A program made the position numbers and the translations under genes. Source: Actinomadura rifamycini DSM 43936 (GTDB taxonomy: Bacteria > Actinomycetota > Actinomycetes > Streptosporangiales > Streptosporangiaceae). Taken from it: a DNA stretch of 64,000 nucleotides. Below, in pieces: positions 23,001-33,842 of this stretch. Positions within the stretch are counted from its first letter, which is position 1, and each line of letters begins with the position of its first letter. Where the stretch lies: positions 62,001 to 126,000 of the forward strand of contig NZ_AULB01000017.1 in NCBI RefSeq assembly GCF_000425065.1, written 5' to 3'. Under the pieces are notes generated by a model that saw only the letters and a list, made by a program, of their open reading frames with translations, made no database searches and had not been told where the DNA came from.

Positions 23001-23512
23001 TGAGGTGCTCGCCGAACGTCCGAACCATGTCATGATCTGAAAAGGCGTACAGCCGATCGCGGGCGCGGTGGCCCGGGGCGGCGGGTGCGGCCGAGGCGCC
23101 GCCGTCCGCCCGTCCGGGCCACCGTCCCGCGTCGGCGCCCGAAGACGCGCCGGGAACCTCCTCGGGACCCGCGGCAGTTCTCCTGGAGACACCCCACCGA
23201 AATCCCCCGGATCCGCCTTCGGACCCCTTAGGTTCCCGAGGACGACACAAAACCGCAGCTTCGATCGGAGGCGACCCCCGCCGCTCGATGACGGGACCGG
23301 CCCCGGCCCCTCCGGGTCCGCCCGTCCGTCCGGACGCCGCGCCCGGACACCGAGCGCCCGAACAGACCCGCCCGGGACGACCCGGGCCCCGCACGTTCAC
23401 CGGGGGCGACCCCGGACCCCGCACGGTTCCGGCCCCGGAACCGACCCTCCGGTAATCCCAGATCACCCAAAGTGAAAGGGGGAAGCGGCGTCTCCTCCAC
23501 GCCGCGACTCAG
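23001..23512. other. 512-base gap with hairpin cluster before the orphan regulator
   Basis: No gene is credible here; the open frames are low-complexity. Three consecutive short hairpins are visible: CCCGGG-ACGA-CCCGGG (23371-23386), CCGGGG-GCGA-CCCCGG (23400-23415) and CGGTTCCGG-CC-CCGGAACCG (23424-23443). They end about 70 bases before the next start codon. They could end the hpf transcript or structure the leader of the regulator gene. Confidence 0.45.
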
Positions 23513-24280
23513 GTGAGCGAGAATCCCGAGGCTCGCAGCTCCGCGGCGGCACCCCGTCGGGCCGGCGCCGGCGCGACTCCTGCCGACCGGGAGGCGGCGC
23601 AGCCGGCCGAATCGGCCGACCCGATCCGCGTGCTCATCGTCGACGACCACGCGCTGTTCCGCCGCGGTCTGGAAATGGTCCTCCAGGAGGAGGACGACAT
23701 CGAGGTCATCGGCGAGGGCGGCGACGGGCACGAGGCCGTCCAGATGGCCGGCGACCTGCTGCCGGACGTCGTCCTGATGGACATCCGCATGCCCCGCCGC
23801 AGCGGCATCGAGGCGTGCACCGCGATCAAGGACGCCGCGCCCAGCGCGAAGATCGTCATGCTGACGATCAGCGACGAGGAGGAAGACCTCTTCGAGGCCA
23901 TCAAGGCCGGGGCCACCGGCTACCTCCTCAAGGAGATCTCCATCGACGAGGTCCCGCAGGCCGTCCGCGCCGTGCACGGGGGGCAGTCGCTGATCAGCCC
24001 GTCCATGGCCTCCAAGCTCATCACCGAGTTCGCCTCCCTCGCCAAACGCAGCGAGGAGCGCACCCAGCAGGTCCCCGCGCCCAAGCTCACCGACCGCGAG
24101 ATGGAGGTCCTGCGCCTCGTCGCCCGCGGCCTCGGCAACCGCGAGATCGCCCGCGAGCTCTTCATCTCCGAGAACACGGTCAAGAACCACGTCCGCAACA
24201 TCCTGGAGAAGCTGCAGCTCCACTCCCGGATGGAGGCCGTCGTCTACGCCGTCCGGGAGAAGCTCCTGGAGATCACCTGA
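23513..24280 (+). CDS. NarL/LuxR-type response regulator (orphan)
   Basis: 255 residues, GTG start with only a weak ribosome-binding site. After a variable 37-residue N-terminal extension comes the receiver domain: VLIVDDHALFRRGLEMVL, phospho-acceptor Asp90 in VVLMDIRMPR, TISDEEED and the conserved Lys in GYLLKEIS. The C-terminal LuxR-type helix-turn-helix (about 190-250) reads LTDREMEVLRLVARGLGNREIA, then SENTVKNHVRNILEKLQLHSR. No histidine kinase gene is adjacent, so it is an orphan or its kinase lies elsewhere. A regulator of this type between hpf and secA is, from memory, a conserved streptomycete arrangement. Target genes unknown. Confidence 0.92.
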   Translation: MSENPEARSSAAAPRRAGAGATPADREAAQPAESADPIRVLIVDDHALFRRGLEMVLQEEDDIEVIGEGGDGHEAVQMAGDLLPDVVLMDIRMPRRSGIEACTAIKDAAPSAKIVMLTISDEEEDLFEAIKAGATGYLLKEISIDEVPQAVRAVHGGQSLISPSMASKLITEFASLAKRSEERTQQVPAPKLTDREMEVLRLVARGLGNREIARELFISENTVKNHVRNILEKLQLHSRMEAVVYAVREKLLEIT

Positions 24281-24367
24281 CCGCCCGCCCCGCCCCGCCG
24301 CCCGGTCCGGCGATCGGCGGAGACCGGTAAACGGGGTTTGTCGGTGTTGTGGCGTAGCATCGCGGGC

Positions 24368-25546
24368 GTGGTGGAGCTCAGCGCGGACGAGGCGAGACGG
24401 CTGCAGTTGCGCGCCCAGGGACTGCTGGGCGCGCGGGGCAAGGGCGGTGTGCCCGCGGTGCTGCGGCGGCTGGGCGCCGTCCAGCTCGACACGATCTCGG
24501 TGCTCGCGAGGTCGCACGAACTGGTGCCCTACGCGCGTCTCGGCGCGGTCGGCCGCGGCCCGGTGGAGACGGCGTTCTGGGGCAACGGCACCCCGACGGC
24601 GTTCGAGTACTGGGCGCACGCGGCGTCGGTCCTGCCGCTGGACGACTGGCCGCTGTTCGCGTTCCGGCGCCGCGCGTACGCGCGGCGCGGCTGGCGCTGG
24701 CACAAGGTGCCGGCGGGCGTGACCGACATCGTCCGCGAGCGGCTCCGGACCGACGGGCCGCTCACCACCCGCGAGCTCGGCGGCGCCAAGGCGAGCGCCG
24801 AATGGTGGGACTGGAGCGACCAGAAGATCGGCATCGAGTGGCTGCTGGACGTCGGCGAGGTCGTCTGCGTGCGGCGCGTCGGGTGGCGCCGGGTCTACGA
24901 CCTCGCGGAACGCGCCGTCCCCGCCGACCTGCTCGCCCAGGACCCCGACGACGACGCGTGCCTGACCGGGCTCGTGGCCCGCGCCGGCCGCGCGCTCGGC
25001 GTGGCGACCCGCGCCGACCTCGCGGACTACTACCGGATCCGGCAGGACGAGGTCGCCCGCGTCATCGACGCGACCGGGCTCGTGCCCGTCGAGGTGGCCG
25101 GGTGGGACCGGCCCGCCTGGGCCGACCCGGCGGCCCTGGACGCTCCGGCGCGCGGGCGGCACGTCACGACGCTGTTGTCGCCGTTCGACTCCCTGGTGTG
25201 GGACCGGGCGCGGACGTCCCGCGTGTTCGGGTTCGACCACCGCCTGGAGGCGTACGTGCCGAAGGCCAAGCGGGTCCACGGCTACTTCACGATGCCGCTG
25301 CTGGCCGGCGGGCGCCTCATCGGCCGCGTCGACCCCGCCCGCGACGGAAGCACCCTGGTCGCCCGGCAGGCGTCGTTCGAACCGTGGGCCGTCCGGACCG
25401 CCGCGCGGGCCGAGGCGTCGGCCGCGGCGCTCGCCACCGCGCTGTGGCGCGCCGCCGCGTGGGTGGGCTGCGACGACGTCCGGGTGGAGCGCGTCGACGC
25501 CGACCCCGCCCTCATCGCCGCCGCCTTGGCCGTCGAGCGCCCCTGA
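24368..25546 (+). CDS. YcaQ/AlkX-type winged-helix DNA glycosylase family protein
   Basis: 392 residues from GTG 24368; the TAGCAT -10-like hexamer ends eight bases earlier, so the transcript may be leaderless. It has the HTH_42 (winged helix) architecture of the YcaQ/AlkX family, including the QxD motif LGAVQLDTISV (Gln39, Asp41), which carries catalysis in E. coli YcaQ. Further landmarks are TRELGG, the central DLAERAVPADLL, TTLLSPFDSLVWDRART with RVFGFDHRLEAYVPKAKRVHGYF, and a tail of Ala/Arg-rich helices. Family enzymes unhook DNA interstrand crosslinks, and in antibiotic producers relatives give self-resistance. No toxin biosynthesis genes are near, so a housekeeping repair role is inferred. 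Confidence 0.85.
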   Translation: MVELSADEARRLQLRAQGLLGARGKGGVPAVLRRLGAVQLDTISVLARSHELVPYARLGAVGRGPVETAFWGNGTPTAFEYWAHAASVLPLDDWPLFAFRRRAYARRGWRWHKVPAGVTDIVRERLRTDGPLTTRELGGAKASAEWWDWSDQKIGIEWLLDVGEVVCVRRVGWRRVYDLAERAVPADLLAQDPDDDACLTGLVARAGRALGVATRADLADYYRIRQDEVARVIDATGLVPVEVAGWDRPAWADPAALDAPARGRHVTTLLSPFDSLVWDRARTSRVFGFDHRLEAYVPKAKRVHGYFTMPLLAGGRLIGRVDPARDGSTLVARQASFEPWAVRTAARAEASAAALATALWRAAAWVGCDDVRVERVDADPALIAAALAVERP

Positions 25547-25606
25547 CCCGGGCCCGCCCCCCCCGGCGCACCTCTCGGGCCGCGGCCCGGGGCGGTGCAA
25601 GGGAAA

Positions 25607-25639
25607 GCCCGGCGTTCCGGGCGGGCCGGAATGCCGGGC
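25607..25639. terminator. Bidirectional hairpin between convergent genes
   Basis: GCCCGGCGTTCC pairs with GGAATGCCGGGC (12 bp, one G-U) around a 9-base loop. It lies between the YcaQ-type gene and the minus-strand HGxxPAAW gene. Its GC-rich stem without a T-run is typical of actinobacterial terminators. Confidence 0.6.
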
Positions 25640-25654
25640 GGCGGGCGGGAAGAA

Positions 25655-25993
25655 TCAGCCGTGGGGGGTTTGTTGTGGGTCGGTGGCGACGGGGCGGTCG
25701 AGCGCCTCGCCTTGGGGGCCGCCGCGGCGCTTCTCGCTGCGGGAGCCGAAGAGGGAGTAGTCGACGATCTCGGGGATCACCCGCGGGGCGTCCACGACGA
25801 CGTCGGCGAACAGGTGCACGAAACCGCTGACGACCAGGCCGAGGACGATGATGCCGACGCCGACCCAGAACATGATCCAGGCGGGACCGATGCAGAGCGC
25901 CACGCCGCCGACGACGAAACCGGCGAAGATGATCGACACGGCGAGCCAGGAACCGGGGCGTCCGGCGTGCGAGCCGCTGGCCTCTTCGGACAT
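25655..25993 (-). CDS. HGxxPAAW-type small membrane protein
   Basis: 112 residues from ATG 25993 after AAGGAGG. The start SEEASGSHAGRPGSWLAV is a variant of the HGxxPAAW motif that names this actinobacterial family. Two membrane helices follow (about 18-39, VSIIFAGFVVGGVALCI, and 43-66, WIMFWVGVGIIVLGLVVSGFV). A hydrophilic C-terminal tail of about 45 residues is longer than usual. The function of the family is unknown; genes often lie near biosynthetic or secretion loci. It is divergent from secA, with three palindromes in the shared upstream region. Confidence 0.78.
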   Translation of the reverse strand: MSEEASGSHAGRPGSWLAVSIIFAGFVVGGVALCIGPAWIMFWVGVGIIVLGLVVSGFVHLFADVVVDAPRVIPEIVDYSLFGSRSEKRRGGPQGEALDRPVATDPQQTPHG

Positions 25994-26050
25994 TGGGGGC
26001 CTCCTTCCGTCGTGTGAAAGATCCTCTCCGTGACCCGGCGGATCAAACAG

Positions 26051-26116
26051 GGCGCAACGATTGCGCCGCGGGAGTGAGCTAGACCATTCTGGGTCTCGCC
26101 TACGATGGGCATCGTA
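26051..26116. promoter_or_regulatory. Three consecutive palindromes between the HGxxPAAW gene and secA
   Basis: GGCGCAA-CGA-TTGCGCC (26051-26067), AGACC-ATTCTG-GGTCT (26081-26096) and TACGATG-GG-CATCGTA (26101-26116) follow one another. The last contains a TACGAT -10-like element 59-70 bases before the secA start codon. They are candidate operators or transcribed hairpins controlling secA and/or the divergent gene. Confidence 0.5.
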
Positions 26117-26174
26117 CGAGTGGTGTGCGTGCCGCCGGGAGCGGTCAACCACGATCTGCAAGGAGCCTTCGAGA

Positions 26175-29063
<2,889 letters not shown>

Positions 29064-29084
29064 CGGCGCCCACGCGCACGCACG

Positions 29085-29110
29085 CGGCCCCCGGGTTCTC
29101 CCGGGGGCCG
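29085..29110. terminator. Terminator between secA and the convergent Rv3235-like gene
   Basis: CGGCCCCCGGG and CCCGGGGGCCG form a perfect 11-bp stem around TTCT, 22 bases after the secA stop. Short flanking GCACG/CGTGC sequences can extend it. It serves both converging genes. Confidence 0.8.
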
Positions 29111-29124
29111 TTCGCGTGCCCGTC

Positions 29125-29646
29125 CTAGAACGCGGTGGTCTCGACGGCGGTGCAGCGCCACCGGCCGCGCAGGTGCTCCAGCCGCAGCGCCAGGGCGTGG
29201 ACGCGGCCCGCGAGGGCGATGACGGCGCCCGTCTCGGCCGCCGCCGGCGCGGGCCGCTGCAGCCAGGTGGCGAGGACGCGCGGCGGGACGACGCGCGGCG
29301 GGGCGACGCGCCGCGCCGGCGGGGTCGCGCGGCGGGCGTCCAGGGCGCGGCACACCTCCGGGACGGCGATGAGGGTGAGCCGGGCGGGCGGCCGGATCCC
29401 GGCGAGGGTCTCGGCGACCATCAGCACGGCCGTGTCCGCGATCCTGCGCAGTTCGCTCTCGGTGTCGTCGCCGGGCCGGACGATCCGCAGCGGGCTCTCG
29501 GCCGCCTGGACGCCGGGGACCCGGGCGAGCGCGAGGGCGCCGTCCGTCCCGGGGGAGTCGCGGTACCGGCTGATGCGGACGATCGCGGGCGCGTCCGGTC
29601 GGCGGTCCGCGGCGGTGCGGCGGCTCGGGTTCGGGCGATGGCTCAT
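29125..29646 (-). CDS. Rv3235 family protein
   Basis: 173 residues from ATG 29646 after GGAGG. Soluble, Arg- and Ala-rich. The C-terminal third has ALAGRVHALALRLEHLRGRWRCTAVE, which matches the end of Rv3235-type proteins (a short helix followed by a strand with the RGRW-C motif). The central part includes ESELRRIADTAVLMVAETLAGIRPPARL. Proteins of this family sit close to secA in actinobacteria, and their function is unknown. The Pro/Arg-rich segment at about 105-125 is probably disordered. Confidence 0.75.
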   Translation of the reverse strand: MSHRPNPSRRTAADRRPDAPAIVRISRYRDSPGTDGALALARVPGVQAAESPLRIVRPGDDTESELRRIADTAVLMVAETLAGIRPPARLTLIAVPEVCRALDARRATPPARRVAPPRVVPPRVLATWLQRPAPAAAETGAVIALAGRVHALALRLEHLRGRWRCTAVETTAF

Positions 29647-29835
29647 CGGGGGGACCTCCTGCTCGGGTGCTGCCGAGAAAGGGAGGCGCCGGACACTCCG
29701 GTTGATACGCCGTGGCCGGATGCGGTCGGACGCGTATTTTCCGCCCCGGGCGCGCCCACGGAGCGACTTCGCGACGCGGGTGAGGTGACGCCCCCGCGTG
29801 CCCTGCCGCCTGCATGGGGGCGCACGGGAAAAGGG
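29647..29835. other. Upstream region of the Rv3235-like gene
   Basis: About 190 bases without a gene. They include the GGAGG site of the minus-strand gene and an inverted ATACGC/GCGTAT pair (29705-29710 and 29732-29737) around the likely promoter. Nothing else stands out. Confidence 0.4.
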
Positions 29836-29943
29836 GCGGAGGCGGGGCGCCGGGTGGGCGCCCCGCCTCCGCGGGGGTGAGTCCCGATGGGGTGCGGGAG
29901 CCGGGACTCGCGGGGCCGGACGGCCGATGGGCCGGCCGTCCGG
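29836..29943 (-). terminator. Three tandem hairpins downstream of the first nagE gene
   Basis: Three perfect stems follow one another: a 16-bp stem (GCGGAGGCGGGGCGCC with its complement) at 29836-29872; GAGTCCCG/CGGGACTC at 29879-29909; and an 11-bp stem CCGGACGGCCG/CGGCCGTCCGG at 29916-29943. They start nine bases beyond the nagE stop codon on the minus strand. Together they form an unusually strong, multi-stem termination or 3'-protection region. Confidence 0.75.
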
Positions 29944-29951
29944 GGGATGTT

Positions 29952-31484
29952 TCAGTTGCCGGACGGGGTGTCCGGCGACGAACCGGCGTCGCCGCCACCG
30001 CCGCCCGAGTCACCGGACGAGCCGGCGTCACCGGACGATCCGGCGTCACCCGCCGGGGCGTCGCCCGACGAGCCGCCGTCGTCGGCGACCGCCGTCTGCG
30101 TCCCGCCGTCGCCGGCGGGCGCCGCCGCGGCGGCCGCGCCCTTGCGCGCCTTGCCCTTGGGCTTGGCGGCGGCCCCGGCCGTCTCCGGGTCGGCGGCGGG
30201 GTCGGCGGCGACCGACTCCTCGCCCTCCGGCTCGCGGCCCGGCGTCGGGATGTTGAACCGCACGATCAGGAACCTGAAGATGACGTAGTACAAGATGAAG
30301 TACAGGACGCCCATCCCGATGATGAGCAGCAGTCCTTCGGTGTTGTCCTTCCGGGCGTTCAGCAGCAGGTCGATGAGGCCCGCGGAGAAGCCGAACCCGA
30401 GCTGCGCTCCGGCGGCCTCGAGGATCGCCATCGAGATGCCGGTCAGGACGACGTGCACGCCGTACAGCAGCGGCGCGACGAACATGAACGCGAACTCGAT
30501 GGGCTCGGTGACGCCGGTGACGAACGCGGTGAGCGCGGCGGAGATCATGATGCCGCCGACCGCCGGGCGGCGGTGCTTGGGCGCGGCGTGCCACATGGCG
30601 AGCGCGGCGCCCGGGAGGCCGAACATCAGCACGGGGAAGAACCCGGCGAGGAAGCCGCCCGCGTCCGGGTCCCCGGCGAGGTACCGGTTGATCTCGCCGG
30701 TGGCGACGCCGCCGTCGGCCGTCTGGTACTCGCCGAACACGAACCAGATCAGCGAGTTCGGGATGTGGTGCAGGCCGAAGGGCAGCAGGAGGCGGTTGAT
30801 GACGCCGTAGATGCCGGCGCCGGCCGCGCCCGCCCCGGTGATCCAGTCGCCGAAGTCGGTGAGCCAGCCGCCGAGGATGGGCCAGGCGAACCCGATGACG
30901 ACGCCGAGCACGAGCGCGGCGCCCGCGGTGACGATCGGGACGAACCGGCGCCCGCCGAAGAACGCGAGCCACGTCGGCAGCTTGATCCGGTAGAACCGCT
31001 GGTAGAGGACGGCGGCGAGGAGGCCGATGAGGATGCCGCCGAGCACCTGGGTCGGGTTCTTGGCGCCCCAGTCGATGGCCTGGGTCTCCGCGCCGTCCGC
31101 CACCTTGGTGATGACGACGCTGCCCTCCAGTTCGCCGGAGTGCGAGAACATCACCTTGGTGACGCGGTCGAAGACGAGGTAGCCGACCACGGCGGCGAGG
31201 GCGGTGGAGCCGTCGGACTTCTTGGCGAAGCCGATCGCCACGCCGACCGCGAACAGCAGGGCGAGGTTGTCGAGCAGCGCCCCGCCCGCGGCGGCGAAGA
31301 CTTCGGCGACGCGGTCCCAGCCGAGGCCGTCCGCGCCGAGCATGTCGGCCTGGCCGAAGCGCAGCAGCAGCGCGGCGGCGGGCAGGACGGCGATCGGCAG
31401 CATGAGGCTGCGGCCGATGCGCTGGAGCACCGCCAGCACACTCGACCCTCGGCGTGGCGCCGAGTCCGCGGTTGTCGCTGTCAT
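29952..31484 (-). CDS. nagE: PTS N-acetylglucosamine-type EIIC permease with long acidic C-terminal tail
   Basis: 510 residues from ATG 31484 after AAGGAGG. An integral membrane PTS IIC of the glucose/GlcNAc family: GRSLMLPIAVLPAAALLLRFG at the first helix, KKSDGSTALAAVVGYLVF, AFFGGRRFVPIV, LPFGLHHIPNSLIW, then GVTEPIEFAFMFVAP, the conserved sugar-site motif. No IIA or IIB domain is fused. Residues after about 425 form a low-complexity Ala/Gly/Ser/Asp tail with GSSGDAG-type repeats that the paralogue lacks. It lies 21 bases after dasR in the same direction, so it is likely co-transcribed and under the dre site upstream of dasR. It imports a sugar, most likely GlcNAc, using the separate IIB at 36181. 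Confidence 0.9.
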   Translation of the reverse strand: MTATTADSAPRRGSSVLAVLQRIGRSLMLPIAVLPAAALLLRFGQADMLGADGLGWDRVAEVFAAAGGALLDNLALLFAVGVAIGFAKKSDGSTALAAVVGYLVFDRVTKVMFSHSGELEGSVVITKVADGAETQAIDWGAKNPTQVLGGILIGLLAAVLYQRFYRIKLPTWLAFFGGRRFVPIVTAGAALVLGVVIGFAWPILGGWLTDFGDWITGAGAAGAGIYGVINRLLLPFGLHHIPNSLIWFVFGEYQTADGGVATGEINRYLAGDPDAGGFLAGFFPVLMFGLPGAALAMWHAAPKHRRPAVGGIMISAALTAFVTGVTEPIEFAFMFVAPLLYGVHVVLTGISMAILEAAGAQLGFGFSAGLIDLLLNARKDNTEGLLLIIGMGVLYFILYYVIFRFLIVRFNIPTPGREPEGEESVAADPAADPETAGAAAKPKGKARKGAAAAAAPAGDGGTQTAVADDGGSSGDAPAGDAGSSGDAGSSGDSGGGGGDAGSSPDTPSGN

Positions 31485-31505
31485 CGGGGGTTCCTCCTTG
31501 GGGGT

Positions 31506-32243
31506 TTAGGAGTTCGGCGGGGGGTGTCCGAGGGCCGTGTGGATCTGGTAGCGGTCCGCTCTGTAGGTCGACACGCCCAGTTCGGCGCACACGCCTCCGG
31601 TGTAGGAGCGGCGTTGCAGGAGCAGGACGGCGCTGCCCTTGGCGATCTGCAGGTTCCGGGCGTCGGCGGCGTCGGCGAGGCCGGCGTCGATGGTCTGGTC
31701 GCCGGCGTCGAAGACGATGCCGTAGACGGCTTCGAGGACGCCGTACAGGGAGCGGTCGGCGAGCCGCCGGTCGAGCAGGTCGGGGGCCAGGGACGCGAGG
31801 ATGTGGGCGCGTTCGAGGGCCATCGGCTCGCCGTCGGCGGTGCGCAGCCGCTCGATGATGTGGACGGGCGTGCCGGTCTCGACGCCGAAGACGCGGGCGA
31901 GGTGCGCGTCGGCGGGGGCGGTGCGGCGGTCGAGGTCGACGGCGCCGGGGCGCAGGCCCCGGGCCAGCATGTCCTCGGTGAACGACACCAGCCGCAGCGG
32001 CATCTCGATCTTGGGGCGGGCGACGAACGTGCCCTTGCCGGGGACGCGGTAGAGGCGTCCCTCGGTGACGAGCTGGTCGACCCCCTGCCGGACGGTCATG
32101 CGGGACAGCTCGTACCGGGCGCACAGTTCGCGTTCCGAAGGGATGGGGGCGTCCACGGGCAGCTCCGCGCTCTCGATGAGGTCGAGGAGGATCGCGCGGA
32201 GCTGGAAGTACTTCGGGACGGGACTGTGCGGATCGATGGTCAC
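31506..32243 (-). CDS. dasR: GntR/HutC family regulator DasR
   Basis: 245 residues from GTG 32243. The N-terminal winged helix (about 8-78) has PIPSERELCARYELSRMTVRQ and VPGKGTFVARPK. The UTRA effector domain (about 95-235) has RLVSFTEDMLARGLRP, ERLRTADGEPMALERAHI and RRSYTGGVCAELGVSTYRADRYQ. This is the DasR pattern: a repressor of amino-sugar uptake and catabolism that lets go of dre sites when GlcN-6-P or GlcNAc-6-P binds. Palindromic dre-like sites before this gene and before nagE/nagA support the assignment and indicate autoregulation. In streptomycetes DasR also gates antibiotic production and development. Confidence 0.93.
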   Translation of the reverse strand: MTIDPHSPVPKYFQLRAILLDLIESAELPVDAPIPSERELCARYELSRMTVRQGVDQLVTEGRLYRVPGKGTFVARPKIEMPLRLVSFTEDMLARGLRPGAVDLDRRTAPADAHLARVFGVETGTPVHIIERLRTADGEPMALERAHILASLAPDLLDRRLADRSLYGVLEAVYGIVFDAGDQTIDAGLADAADARNLQIAKGSAVLLLQRRSYTGGVCAELGVSTYRADRYQIHTALGHPPPNS

Positions 32244-32309
32244 GGGGGTCCTCGATGGCCGGAGCCGGATCGATGATCGTCGGAGTGTTCGGCTTTGCGT
32301 CGGTTTCGG

Positions 32310-32335
32310 ACTGGTCTAGGCCGGACTAGACCACA
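32310..32335. promoter_or_regulatory. dre-like operator upstream of dasR
   Basis: TGGTCTAG and CTAGACCA (32312-32333) form an inverted repeat with a 6-base center GCCGGA, about 70 bases before the dasR start on the minus strand. The arms match the known DasR-response-element half site (TGGTCTAG). The spacing is wider than a single 16-bp dre, as if two half-overlapping sites were fused. Confidence 0.75.
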
Positions 32336-32415
32336 AGGACGAAACACGTGTCAATGCACGAAAAGATAACGGGACGATCACGAGGGATCCCGGGCAAGAT
32401 CGGCGTTCTCGCAGG

Positions 32416-33756
32416 TCAGCGGGCTCGCTTGGGCGGGGCGTCCGGTCGGGACTCCGGCGGGGTGTCCTCTTCCGGCTCCCGTCCGGGCGTCGGCAGGTCG
32501 AACCGCTTGATCACGAAATAGAAGATCGCGTAGTAGAGGAAGAAGTACAGCACCCCCGCCCCGATGATCAGCCACAGGTGGCGGGTGTTGCTCTTGGTGG
32601 CGTTGAGCAGCAGGTCGATGAGCCCGGCGGAGAAGCTGAACCCGAGCTGGGCGTCGAGGGCGGCGAGCACGCCCATCGAGACGCCGGTCAGCACGACGTG
32701 GATCGCGTACAGGACGGGCGCCACGAACATGAACGAGAACTCGATGGGCTCGGTGACGCCGGTGACGAACGCGGTGAGCGCGGCGGAGATCATGATGCCG
32801 CCGACCGCGGGGCGGCGGTGCGGGGGCGCGGCCCGCCAGATGGCGAGGGCGGCGCCGGGCAGGCCGAACATCAGCACGGGGAAGAACCCCGCGAGGAACG
32901 TCCCCGCGTCCGGGTCGCCCGCGAGGTACCGGTTGATCTCGCCGTGGACGACGTCGCCGTCGGGCTCCCGGTAGGTGCCGAAGACGAACCAGATCAGCGA
33001 GTTCAGGATGTGGTGCAGGCCGAACGGCAGCAGCAGGCGGTTCGCGACGCCGTACAGCCCGGCGCCGACGGCGCCCGCGCCGGTGAGCCAGTCGCCGAAG
33101 TCGTTGATCCAGCCGCCGAGCGCCGGCCACACGAACCCGAAGACGACGCCGAGCAGCAGCGCGCCGCCCGCGCTGACGATCGGGACGAACCGGCGCCCGC
33201 CGAAGAACGCGAGCCACGACGGGAGCTTCACCCGGTAGAACCGCTGGTAGAGCAGCGCGACCATGATCCCCACGACGATGCCGCCGAGGACCTGCGTCGG
33301 GTTCTGCAGCCCGTACGCGACGGTCTCCTCCAGCGACCCGTCCTCCTGCTGCACCTTCTGGACGACGGACGCGCGCAGCTCGTCGGTGTGCGCGAACATC
33401 ACCTTCGAGACGCGGTCGAACACCAGGTAGGCGACGACGGCGGCGAGGGCGGTGGAGCCGTCGGACTTCTTCGCGAACCCGATGGCGACGCCGACGGCGA
33501 ACAGGATCGCGAGGTTGTCGAGCAGGGCGCCGCCCGCGGCGGCGAACACCTCCGCGACGCGGTCCCAGCCGAGGCCGTCCGCGCCGAGCAGGTCGGGCTG
33601 GCCGAGGCGGAGCAGGATGCCGGCGGCGGGCAGGACGGCGATCGGCAGCATGAGGCTGCGCCCGATGCGCTGCAGCACGCCGAACGCCGCCGACCAGGCG
33701 CGGCGCACCCCGCCGTCGCCGGAGCCGCCGTCGCCGGTGGCGGTTGCCGTACTCAT
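32416..33756 (-). CDS. nagE: PTS N-acetylglucosamine-type EIIC permease (second copy)
   Basis: 446 residues from ATG 33756 after GGGGAGG. A close paralogue of the EIIC at 29952 with the same motifs (GRSLMLPIAVLPAAGILLRLG, KKSDGSTALAAVVAYL, LPFGLHHILNSLIW, GVTEPIEFSFMFVAP) but a short hydrophilic tail (EPEEDTPPESRPD). Differences cluster in the first extracytoplasmic loop (around residues 115-135) and the tail. Like the first copy it has no IIA/IIB domains and must use the separate IIB and IIA. It is divergent from nagA across the 28-bp dre palindrome. It corresponds in type to streptomycete NagE2, the main GlcNAc importer. Confidence 0.92.
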   Translation of the reverse strand: MSTATATGDGGSGDGGVRRAWSAAFGVLQRIGRSLMLPIAVLPAAGILLRLGQPDLLGADGLGWDRVAEVFAAAGGALLDNLAILFAVGVAIGFAKKSDGSTALAAVVAYLVFDRVSKVMFAHTDELRASVVQKVQQEDGSLEETVAYGLQNPTQVLGGIVVGIMVALLYQRFYRVKLPSWLAFFGGRRFVPIVSAGGALLLGVVFGFVWPALGGWINDFGDWLTGAGAVGAGLYGVANRLLLPFGLHHILNSLIWFVFGTYREPDGDVVHGEINRYLAGDPDAGTFLAGFFPVLMFGLPGAALAIWRAAPPHRRPAVGGIMISAALTAFVTGVTEPIEFSFMFVAPVLYAIHVVLTGVSMGVLAALDAQLGFSFSAGLIDLLLNATKSNTRHLWLIIGAGVLYFFLYYAIFYFVIKRFDLPTPGREPEEDTPPESRPDAPPKRAR

Positions 33757-33842
33757 GCGCCGATGACCTCCCCGAGCTGGGCCCGATGGGAGGAGTTCGG
33801 GCCGACATCTTTAGATGCATCCGATTCGTGCAGTATGGTGCT

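Noticed and set aside
23068..23475. Open frame of 135 codons in the gap before the orphan regulator
   Set aside because: Composition is a Pro/Gly/Arg/Ser low-complexity mix typical of GC-rich noncoding DNA, and it contains the three hairpins.
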